Positions 1-5,224 of a stretch of DNA of 7,539 nucleotides are shown here, piece after piece. A model generated the notes under the pieces. It was not told the DNA's origin. It did no database searches and saw only the letters and a list, made by a program, of their open reading frames with translations. Within the stretch, counting starts at the first letter, position 1. Each line of letters opens with the position of its first letter. The position numbers and the translations under genes were made by a program. This stretch comes from an uncultured Clostridia bacterium (lineage in GTDB: Bacteria; Bacillota; Clostridia; Oscillospirales; Acutalibacteraceae): NCBI GenBank assembly GCA_946628455.1, contig CAMOWP010000085.1, positions 1 through 7,539 on the forward strand, in the 5' to 3' direction.

Positions 1-2
1 GT

Positions 3-353
3 ACTGTTTGTGGTCAGACGCTTAAAATAGAAACGATTTCAAAAACTGCAAAGTATGCAAATCCGATTACTGTTAAGACTAAGATACCGACTGTTAAATT
101 TGCGAAACTCAAGAATAAGAGCCAGACAGTTGCGCTTAAAAGCTGGGCAGCCATTTCAAAGGCAAAGGGCAAGGTAACCTACAAAAAGTCAAGCGGCAAT
201 AAGAAAATCACTGTTTCAAAAGCAGGTAAGATTACTGTTAAAAAAGGCTTGAAAAAAGGCACTTACAAAGTAAAAATAAAAGTTACTGCAGCAGGTAACG
301 CCTCCTACAAAGCTAAAACGCAAACAGTAAAAATAAAAATCAAAATCAAATAA
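3..353 (+). CDS. C-terminal end of a secreted Ig-like-repeat surface protein (5' truncated)
   Basis: An open frame enters from the left edge (third base) and runs 116 codons to TAA. It has no start in the window, so this is only the tail of a larger protein. The translation is beta-strand-like and extremely lysine-rich (about 32 of 116 residues). It carries motifs such as KAGKITVKKGLKKGTYKVK and VTAAGNASYKAKTQTV, and ends in a KIKIKIK run. This pattern is typical of the C-terminal bacterial Ig-like (Big_2-type) module that closes many leucine-rich-repeat or multi-Ig surface proteins of gut Firmicutes. There is no LPXTG sorting signal or C-terminal membrane helix, so the tail may hold the protein to the anionic wall by charge; that is inference. 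The single Cys lies at the extreme left edge. The upstream domains, and so the function, cannot be seen. A hairpin terminator follows 5 bases after the stop. Confidence 0.75.
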   Translation, partial: TVCGQTLKIETISKTAKYANPITVKTKIPTVKFAKLKNKSQTVALKSWAAISKAKGKVTYKKSSGNKKITVSKAGKITVKKGLKKGTYKVKIKVTAAGNASYKAKTQTVKIKIKIK

Positions 354-358
354 ATTAC

Positions 359-389
359 AAAACGGAGAGCGTTCTTGCTCTCCGTTTTT
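359..389. terminator. Bidirectional rho-independent terminator
   Basis: A perfect 12-bp stem, AAAACGGAGAGC (359-370) with GCTCTCCGTTTT (377-388), encloses the 6-base loop GTTCTT. It ends in TTTTT on the + strand. Because the stem starts with AAAA, the minus-strand transcript also ends in a T run (TTTTGTAATTTA). It lies between two convergent genes, after the surface-protein stop at 353 and beyond the response-regulator stop at 404, so one hairpin can end both transcripts. Confidence 0.93.
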
Positions 390-403
390 GATAGTAAGCA
401 AAT

Positions 404-1096
404 CTATTTATTAAATCTGTAGCCTTTGCCCCAAACGGTATTAACATATCTGAAGCTCTTGTCTGCCGCAAAAAGCTTGTCGCGGATTCTGTTGATATGA
501 ACGGTAACCGTTGAGGTTTCGCCTATTGCGTCATACTGCCAGATTTTCTCGAAAAGCTCTTCCTTTGAAAAGATTGTATCTGGGTTTTCTGCAAGGTAGG
601 TGAGCAGCTCAAACTCCTTGTTTGTAAAGCCGATTTCCTTATCGTTAACAAAAACGCGCCTTGCCTTTTTATCAATTTTCATTGAGTCAATTTCAACAAC
701 ATCGCGCTCCTCCTTTGCCCCTGCGGTGAGGCGCTCGAAACGCTTGATATGCGCAATAACCCTTGCAACAAGCTCCGACGGGCTGAACGGTTTAACTACA
801 TAATCGTCAGCTCCGAGCCCGAGACCCTTGATTTTGTCAATGTCATCTCTTTTGGCGCTGACTAAAAGAACGGGGATATCGCTCTTTTCCCTGATTTTTT
901 TGCATATTTCAAGCCCGTCAACCTCAGGAAGCATAATGTCAAGAATTATGAGGTCAAAGCTTCCGTCAAGCGCTTTTTCAAGCCCTTCCTTTCCGCTCAG
1001 CGCGCTTTCGACGTTAAAACCGTTAGCTTCAAGATAATCCCTTTCAAGCTGAACAATGCTCTCGTCGTCTTCAACAATAAGTATTCTTTTATTCAT
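404..1096 (-). CDS. OmpR/PhoB-family response regulator
   Basis: A 230-residue DNA-binding response regulator, a normal length for the family. The receiver domain (about 3-118) has the acidic pair D10-D11, phospho-acceptor D53 in LDIMLPEVDG, switch residue S80 and K102 in VVKPFSP. A linker leads to an OmpR-type winged helix (about 133-229) with the recognition-helix region TSTVTVHINRIRDKL and the terminal wing motif YVNTVWGKGYRF. All phosphorylation residues are intact, so it should be a working phospho-switch. I chose ATG at 1096 over an in-frame TTG at 1102: AGGG at 1104-1107 is 7 bases from the ATG but only 1 base from the TTG. The gene is downstream of the histidine kinase and overlaps its end by 8 bases, so translation is probably coupled. 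PhoP, WalR, VanR or ResD cannot be told apart here. The promoter-region repeat at 2733-2754 is a candidate target. Confidence 0.95.
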   Translation of the reverse strand: MNKRILIVEDDESIVQLERDYLEANGFNVESALSGKEGLEKALDGSFDLIILDIMLPEVDGLEICKKIREKSDIPVLLVSAKRDDIDKIKGLGLGADDYVVKPFSPSELVARVIAHIKRFERLTAGAKEERDVVEIDSMKIDKKARRVFVNDKEIGFTNKEFELLTYLAENPDTIFSKEELFEKIWQYDAIGETSTVTVHINRIRDKLFAADKSFRYVNTVWGKGYRFNK

Positions 1097-2606
1097 CTTC
1101 AAACCCTGCTTTCTTTAATGAAATGAGTATGGTGATTCCGTAATGCTCGTTTTTAGTTGCCCAGATGTGCCCTCCGTGAAGCTCAACAATCTGCCTGCAG
1201 ACGGAAAGCCCGAGCCCTGAGCCGTTTTTAACCTGTGTGCGCGATTTATCAGCCCTGTAAAAGGTTTCAAAAATCTTCGAAAGGTCCTCGCTTTCAACGC
1301 CGATTCCGTTATCGGCAATGCTGAGGATTACTGATTTTTCATAGCTCTGCGCTTCAAAAACAATTTCACCCTGCGCGTCTTTTCTTGCGTACTTTATTGA
1401 ATTTGAAATGATGTTCTGAATAACTCTTGAAAAGCGGTCTGTATCAATGAAAACAGTATCGTTTTCGACGCAGTTATTTTTAACATCAAGGCTGAAGCCT
1501 TCCTTTTCAAGAATCGGGCGCATTTCATTTTCGCAGTCCTCAACAAAGGAGCGGATATTGATTTCCTCCTTGTTAAGCTCAATGTTTCCAAGCTCAAGAC
1601 GCGATATAGTCAGTAGCTCGTCAAGCAGCCTTTCCATTGAAATTGTTGAATCATAGATAGTGTTGAGGTAACGCTCCTGCTTTTCGGGCGTGTTTGCAAT
1701 TCCGTCCCTGAGCCCCTCAACATAGCCTTTAACCGAGGTGAGCGGAGTTCTGAGGTCGTGCGCAACTCCTGCAATCATCTCTTTTCGCGATTGCTCAATC
1801 CTGTCTCTGTCGTCAATAGATTGCTTGAGCTGAGTGCTCATTTCGTTAAAGGATTTAACAGTCTGGCCTATTTCGTTTGTGCTTTCGTAGTCAATTTTGT
1901 AATCAAGGTTTCCCCTGGCGATTTCGTTAGCTCCGTCGGCAAGCTTGTTAAGCGGGCGGATAATCGTTCTTGACGTTATGAACGAAAGCGCGGCAATTGA
2001 AAGAATAAAAAGAATGATTATTGCAAGAAAGAGCGCGCCCGTTTTTCCGAAAACAAGCGAGGAATAGCTTTGCGGCGTGTTCTTTGATGAAACGTCGTTT
2101 ACGGTGTAATCGCTGCTTGTGATTATGATAAGATATTTGTCAGCCTTGCTTTCAGCGTGGTTAACAATAACCATTCCGTTTTCTCCGAAATAGTTTGTGT
2201 TTTTCGTCTCGTCAAACGTGATTATTGAGTTTGCCTCATTCAAAACGGAGGTCTTGTCCGTTGTTGAATAAAAATCCTTACCGCTGCATTCAATATATAT
2301 TTTTGCCCCAAGGCTCTCAACAGCGTCAAGATAATCGTTGATTTTATTGTATTTTTGCTCGCTGGAGTCAGCTGAAATAAGCTCGTTTGAAATTGAGCTC
2401 ATGGTCTGGCTCCACTGAATCTGATTGAGCATTGAGTATGATTTTGTTGTTACCGTTGAAAAATCAAGGTAAGAGGTTATTGAATGAAGCGCGATATATG
2501 AAAAAATAACAGCAATAACAACGGGAATAACGATTCCGAGAACGGAGGAAATAGTTATTCGCGTTGCAATTTTCAGGTTCTTTGATGAGCGTTTCTTTTT
2601 CGCCAT
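1089..2606 (-). CDS. Membrane sensor histidine kinase (HAMP-HisKA-HATPase)
   Basis: A 505-residue two-component sensor kinase of the usual length. In order: a basic N-terminus; membrane helix 1 (about 18-42); an extracytoplasmic sensor region of about 145 residues (45-188, Cache/PAS-like by strand pattern but not recognised); membrane helix 2 (about 190-212); HAMP (about 213-265); and HisKA with H283 in the H-box VAHDLRTPLTSVKGY. The ATPase domain has N-box N398/N402, G1 box DNGIG (432-436), F-box FETFYR (446-451) and G2 box GSGLGLS (462-468). Every catalytic box is intact, so it should autophosphorylate and pass phosphate to D53 of the regulator encoded next. The ATG has GGAG 7 bases upstream. 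The gene is first in a two-gene operon, the reverse of the common regulator-then-kinase order. The external ligand is unknown; the nearby secreted and wall proteins suggest an envelope cue, which is inference. Confidence 0.95.
   Translation of the reverse strand: MAKKKRSSKNLKIATRITISSVLGIVIPVVIAVIFSYIALHSITSYLDFSTVTTKSYSMLNQIQWSQTMSSISNELISADSSEQKYNKINDYLDAVESLGAKIYIECSGKDFYSTTDKTSVLNEANSIITFDETKNTNYFGENGMVIVNHAESKADKYLIIITSSDYTVNDVSSKNTPQSYSSLVFGKTGALFLAIIILFILSIAALSFITSRTIIRPLNKLADGANEIARGNLDYKIDYESTNEIGQTVKSFNEMSTQLKQSIDDRDRIEQSRKEMIAGVAHDLRTPLTSVKGYVEGLRDGIANTPEKQERYLNTIYDSTISMERLLDELLTISRLELGNIELNKEEINIRSFVEDCENEMRPILEKEGFSLDVKNNCVENDTVFIDTDRFSRVIQNIISNSIKYARKDAQGEIVFEAQSYEKSVILSIADNGIGVESEDLSKIFETFYRADKSRTQVKNGSGLGLSVCRQIVELHGGHIWATKNEHYGITILISLKKAGFEDE
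1104..1107 (-). promoter_or_regulatory. Ribosome binding site deciding the regulator start
   Basis: AGGG on the minus strand lies inside the last codons of the histidine kinase, 7 bases ahead of ATG 1096. It is too close to TTG 1102 to serve that codon, so it supports the ATG start and the 8-base overlap. Confidence 0.6.
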
Positions 2607-2637
2607 ATTCCTTCTCCGATAGCTTTAGTAGTTTTAT

Positions 2638-2664
2638 TTTATACCATTTTCATAGCTTTTACAA
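2638..2664 (-). promoter_or_regulatory. Candidate promoter of the kinase-regulator operon
   Basis: Read on the minus strand: TTGTAA (-35, 2659-2664), a 15-base spacer, then TATAAA (-10, 2638-2643) preceded by TGG, an extended -10 (TGn). The short spacer is offset by the extended -10. It sits 31 bases upstream of the kinase start, leaving a short leader. It shares the blocks CTTGTAAAA and TGGTATA with the promoter at 4290-4318. Confidence 0.5.
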
Positions 2665-2700
2665 GACTAAGAGTTTAAATATAAATTTATTAAAATACTA

Positions 2701-2729
2701 TTGACTATAACTAAAATAAATTGTAAAAT
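2701..2729 (+). promoter_or_regulatory. Sigma-A promoter of the secreted dockerin-like gene
   Basis: TTGACT (2701-2706), exactly 17 bases, then TAAAAT (2724-2729). Each hexamer is 5 of 6 to consensus, in a strongly AT-rich stretch. The start of transcription would fall near 2736, giving a leader of about 50 bases. The first copy of the 11-base tandem repeat overlaps this point. Confidence 0.65.
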
Positions 2730-2732
2730 AAA

Positions 2733-2754
2733 GTTAACAATTTGTTAATATTTT
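2733..2754 (+). repeat. Tandem 11-base direct repeat, candidate response-regulator operator
   Basis: GTTAACAATTT (2733-2743) is followed directly by GTTAATATTTT (2744-2754), sharing GTTAA and much of the rest. An 11-base period of direct half-sites is the known geometry for OmpR/PhoB-family dimers. TTAACA-N5-TTAATA closely resembles Bacillus-type PhoP boxes. It lies just downstream of the + strand -10, between the two-component operon and the secreted-protein gene. The region is AT-rich, so chance resemblance is possible. Confidence 0.4.
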
Positions 2755-2770
2755 ATTTTTGAAATTATGA

Positions 2771-2779
2771 AGGGAGGGG
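2771..2779 (+). promoter_or_regulatory. Strong ribosome binding site for a TTG start
   Basis: AGGGAGGGG contains GGAGG at 2773-2777, 8 bases before TTG 2786. No in-frame ATG exists nearby: ATG 2767 and GTG 2796 are in other frames. This fixes TTG as the start. Confidence 0.85.
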
Positions 2780-2785
2780 CAGTAG

Positions 2786-3979
2786 TTGAAAAAAAGTGAA
2801 AAAAGGCTTGTGTGCATAGTGCTTGTGCTGGCAATTATTGCCTCTGCGCTTTCAATCAGCCTCACCGCCTTTGCAAAATCTCAAAGGCTTATACTGGACG
2901 TGCGCTACAGCGATACTATGGACGGCAGCGAGGATTTAATCTGGTATGTTTACACTCCCGAGGTTTCGGGAACGTACAGCTTCCTTTCGTTCAATGTGCC
3001 CCACAGCGAGGCGTATCTTTTCACAAAGGAATCTGACGCTCTTGGAAAAAACAGGGTTTTGACCCAGATTGCATATTCCCAGTCAAGCCCGAATTATGCC
3101 GAACGAGGTCAGAGCGGCTCAATTCAGTTCTGCCTTACTTATCACCTTGAAGCGGGCGAAACGTATTATTACGCAGCCGGCTGGTGGAGCGCAAACAGAA
3201 CTGGCGGAACGATGAACGTTATGCTCACCTGTGATGAATATGATGAAAGCAGCATTGAAAGCATTGACCTCAGAACAAGCGTTACTTATGACGAAAATTC
3301 CAACGGAAAATGGGAGACGGATTCAAACGGTAACGCATATTTCTCTTATGACATAGCGCGTCTGCTTACTAACCTTACCGTTACCGTTCATTATAAGGAC
3401 GGAACCTCGTCAAGCGTAACTGGCAAGGACGAAATAGACGGAAACTCAATTTCTTATATCACCAATCAGGCGAGCGAGCACTGGTATCCCGCCGCCTCCT
3501 CGTCCTACAGCGGAAATGTTTTAACAGTCACCGTGCTCGGCGTCAGTGCTGAATTTAACGTAACCGTTAACGAGAGTAATCTGAAGAGGGTTTCGCTTAA
3601 GATTATTGATTATTCAACCAAGGAAGCGCTTGAAGGCGCAACGGTTAAAAGAGAAAACGACTCCGTTGAAACTGACGCTGACGGAATCGCCGTCATAAGC
3701 CTTAAGGGCGGTGAAAACGAAATTACCGTATCCGATATGTATTCAATACCGAGAACGGTTACTGTTACGGTAAATCAAAGCGTTACCGCTTCGGATTTTA
3801 CTGACACGCCGATTGAGCTTGTAACAGGCGATTTTAACCGCGACAACGTTATTAACGGAAAAGATTACGCGTATATTATGAAAAACTATAACGGCGAAAT
3901 GCAGGAAAAGGAATTCCTGAGATTTAAAAACCAGGTGAATTTCAAAAAGAAGAATTACGCGCCTCTTGTTATACAATAA
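2786..3979 (+). CDS. Secreted multi-domain protein with a half-dockerin C-terminus
   Basis: A 397-residue exported protein with TTG start. Residues 1-30 form a signal peptide (KKSEKR, hydrophobic core, AFA before K31). The mature part, in order: a beta-rich region (about 35-150) with features like a PPC domain (YSDTMDGSEDLIWYVYTP, then the AGETYYYAAGWW segment) and two Cys (C116, C149) that could pair; an Ig-like region (about 155-262); a CNA-B/carboxypeptidase-regulatory-like fold (about 266-345, STKEALEGATVKRENDS and DADGIAVISLKGG); and a dockerin-type calcium loop at 348-366. There D349, N351, D353, N357 and D360 match the DxNxDxxxNxxD ligand pattern. The second dockerin repeat is decayed: VNFKKKNYAPL keeps the helix side but no ligands. 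There is no enzyme motif, LPXTG or membrane anchor. It is divergent from the two-component operon and may be controlled by it (inference). Its role is unknown; adhesin or surface scaffold is the likeliest guess. Confidence 0.8.
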   Translation: MKKSEKRLVCIVLVLAIIASALSISLTAFAKSQRLILDVRYSDTMDGSEDLIWYVYTPEVSGTYSFLSFNVPHSEAYLFTKESDALGKNRVLTQIAYSQSSPNYAERGQSGSIQFCLTYHLEAGETYYYAAGWWSANRTGGTMNVMLTCDEYDESSIESIDLRTSVTYDENSNGKWETDSNGNAYFSYDIARLLTNLTVTVHYKDGTSSSVTGKDEIDGNSISYITNQASEHWYPAASSSYSGNVLTVTVLGVSAEFNVTVNESNLKRVSLKIIDYSTKEALEGATVKRENDSVETDADGIAVISLKGGENEITVSDMYSIPRTVTVTVNQSVTASDFTDTPIELVTGDFNRDNVINGKDYAYIMKNYNGEMQEKEFLRFKNQVNFKKKNYAPLVIQ

Positions 3980-4000
3980 AAAGCAGGATTTCTCCTGCTT
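3976..4000 (-). terminator. Terminator of the PqqD-family gene, overlapping its stop codon
   Basis: Perfect 8-bp stem AAGCAGGA (3981-3988) with TCCTGCTT (3993-4000) and a 4-base loop. Read on the minus strand, the hairpin is followed by TTTATTG, the expected T run. On the + strand it is followed by ATTCAAG, so termination there should be weak. The hairpin uses two bases of the minus-strand stop codon (3999-4001) and fills nearly all of the 19 bases between the convergent stops. Confidence 0.75.
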
Positions 4001-4262
4001 ATTCAAGTAATCCGTTATCGCTGAGCATTTTAATGAAGGCGTCAACATCGGCTTTTGCCCTTGCCTCGTCAACCTCGTATTCGTTGCAGACGAGCTTAAC
4101 GCATTCCTCGGCGGTTATATCGTTCTGAAAACAGTCCCAGAAAAACGCGCCCGATTCGTTAAGCGTAATCATGGCGTTAAAGCTCTTTGCCTGTTTTCCC
4201 ACAGGCACAACAATATTTGACCCCGCAATATTTCTTTTAACAAAACCGTTTTTAATTTTCAT
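3999..4262 (-). CDS. PqqD-family small protein (RiPP recognition element fold)
   Basis: An 87-residue protein whose whole length matches the PqqD family: an N-terminal strand region KNGFVKRNIAGSNIVVPVGK (4-23), the hallmark MITLNESGAFFWDC (31-44), a helix with EECVKLVCNEYEVDEA, and a closing helix VDAFIKMLSDNGLLE. The fold is a small winged-helix-like RiPP recognition element. In PqqD it binds a precursor peptide and presents it to a radical-SAM enzyme. Stand-alone copies are common in Clostridia, often without a known partner. No precursor peptide, radical-SAM enzyme or transporter is seen in this window, so the substrate is unknown. The ATG has AGGGGG 7 bases upstream. It is a single-gene unit with its own promoter and terminator. 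C44, C54 and C59 are present but do not form a recognised metal site. Confidence 0.88.
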   Translation of the reverse strand: MKIKNGFVKRNIAGSNIVVPVGKQAKSFNAMITLNESGAFFWDCFQNDITAEECVKLVCNEYEVDEARAKADVDAFIKMLSDNGLLE

Positions 4263-4289
4263 GGCTTAACCCCCTTAGAATATGTTAAT

Positions 4290-4318
4290 AATATACCACA
4301 GAAATGTTCATTTTACAA
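4290..4318 (-). promoter_or_regulatory. Promoter of the PqqD-family gene
   Basis: On the minus strand: TTGTAA (4313-4318), a 17-base spacer, TATATT (4290-4295) preceded by TGG (extended -10). The start of transcription would be near 4283, about 20 bases before the ATG. It occupies most of the divergent gap with the membrane-protein gene, for which I see no equally clear promoter. Confidence 0.6.
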
Positions 4319-4331
4319 GTGGAGAGAGATT

Positions 4332-5099
4332 ATGAAAACGCTTAAGCTTACAGCACAGAGAAAAAAGAGCCTTCTTGCAATAGTAATTATTTTGATTTCA
4401 TATGCAGCCGAAAGGCTTATTGAAATGTTCATCCCTAACGGAAGAAAGCTCGGAATTGTTCTTGCAATTGTGTACACTCTTATTCTTGCGCTTACTCTTT
4501 ATATTATTTACAGTGCCCGTGATACGTATTTCGGGCTTATGGCTGCGCTTTTCGGATATAAAATGATGCCTGTCAGCATCAGCTTTCTTTACAGCTATTC
4601 CCACAGCGCCGACCTTCTTTATTTCATTGTAAAAAAGGCGGCGATGCTTATGTTCCTTGTTTTGATTTACTGGCTTTATATTCAGCAGGATAAGGATAAA
4701 GAAAAGCGGGTCAGCGCGCCGACGGTGCTCGTTCTGATATTCTCGGTTCCGTTTTTTACCGAAATATCAAATGCGCTTTTCAGGTTTTTCCTTGACAGAA
4801 CGGGAAGTATGCTTTACGGTTACCTTTCGCAGTTTGCAGTTTACGCCTTTGCTACCTTCGTTATTATCGGAGTTGCATATTATTCAGGCTGCTTTTCGCT
4901 CAGATTTGCAACGCTTTACGAAATGCTTGCGCTGCTTATAAACACGGTAAAGGTAGGCGCAAAAATCGGCTACAGAGTTTTAAACGGCTGGCATATCAGC
5001 AAAAGCTTTTTCGTATGGATTGCGCTTTATGCAGTCTTAATGGTGTGCTTTGCCTTTGCGCTCAGGCTTAAGGAAAGGAAAGCGGAGCCTAACGCATAA
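4332..5099 (+). CDS. Multi-pass membrane protein of unknown function
   Basis: A 255-residue hydrophobic protein I do not recognise. About seven membrane helices can be drawn: roughly 13-33, 38-61, 65-88, 97-118, 128-149, 161-185 and 224-245, with a weaker amphipathic stretch near 191-209. Charged loops include QQDKDKEKR (118-126), probably cytoplasmic by the positive-inside rule, and the C-terminal tail RLKERKAEPNA. The N-terminal KTLKLTAQRKK is also basic. No transporter signature, catalytic His/Glu motif or nucleotide-binding loop is visible, so it could be an integral membrane scaffold, an ECF-transporter S-component-like protein or a small-molecule permease; none is supported. The ATG follows GGAGAGAG. 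It is divergent from the PqqD-family gene with 69 bases between starts, and a hairpin terminator follows, so it is probably monocistronic. Confidence 0.75.
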   Translation: MKTLKLTAQRKKSLLAIVIILISYAAERLIEMFIPNGRKLGIVLAIVYTLILALTLYIIYSARDTYFGLMAALFGYKMMPVSISFLYSYSHSADLLYFIVKKAAMLMFLVLIYWLYIQQDKDKEKRVSAPTVLVLIFSVPFFTEISNALFRFFLDRTGSMLYGYLSQFAVYAFATFVIIGVAYYSGCFSLRFATLYEMLALLINTVKVGAKIGYRVLNGWHISKSFFVWIALYAVLMVCFAFALRLKERKAEPNA

Positions 5100-5104
5100 C
5101 AAAC

Positions 5105-5134
5105 AAGGGATACGGATTATTCCGCGTCCCTTTT
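5105..5134 (+). terminator. Rho-independent terminator after the membrane-protein gene
   Basis: AAGGGATACGGA (5105-5116), loop TTAT, then TCCGCGTCCCTT (5121-5132). This forms a 12-position stem with one G-T wobble and one A/C mismatch, followed by TTTTATAAATTTTG. It separates the membrane protein from the PASTA gene. Confidence 0.8.
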
Positions 5135-5159
5135 ATAAATTTTGTTTACACTTATGTAC

Positions 5160-5188
5160 TTGACTTTAAGCGTTGATATTGATATTAT
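5160..5188 (+). promoter_or_regulatory. Sigma-A promoter of the PASTA pseudokinase gene
   Basis: TTGACT (5160-5165), 17 bases, TATTAT (5183-5188); each hexamer is 5 of 6 to consensus. Transcription would begin near 5195, so a TTG start at 5195 would sit at the very 5' end of the message. That supports the downstream ATG at 5225. Confidence 0.7.
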
Positions 5189-5211
5189 AAATTATTGATA
5201 GTAATTAATAT

Positions 5212-5218
5212 GGAGAGA
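5212..5218 (+). promoter_or_regulatory. Ribosome binding site choosing ATG 5225
   Basis: GGAGAGA lies 6-9 bases before ATG 5225. The earlier in-frame TTG 5195 and ATG 5210 have no such site, and the TTG coincides with the predicted transcription start. Confidence 0.75.
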
Positions 5219-5224
5219 TATACT

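Noticed and set aside
216..401. 61-codon minus-strand frame opposite the surface-protein tail
   Set aside because: Its Phe/Tyr richness is simply the complement of the AAA/AAG lysine codons; it reads through the bidirectional terminator and has no ribosome site.
1097..1102. TTG 1102 as the response-regulator start
   Set aside because: The ribosome site is 1 base away, too close, while ATG 1096 has 7-base spacing and gives the standard MNKRILIVEDD beginning.
2665..2700. AT-rich short inverted stretches between the divergent promoters
   Set aside because: In sequence this AT-rich, short complementary runs are expected by chance and no stable hairpin or riboswitch-like core is present.
3743..4072. 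109-codon minus-strand frame overlapping the PqqD gene and the secreted-protein gene
   Set aside because: It crosses the hairpin terminator and overlaps two better supported genes; its composition is not protein-like.
5195..5224. Earlier TTG 5195 or ATG 5210 as the PASTA protein start
   Set aside because: The predicted transcription start is at about 5195 and the GGAGAGA site fits only ATG 5225; the extra residues (IVINMERYT) add no motif.
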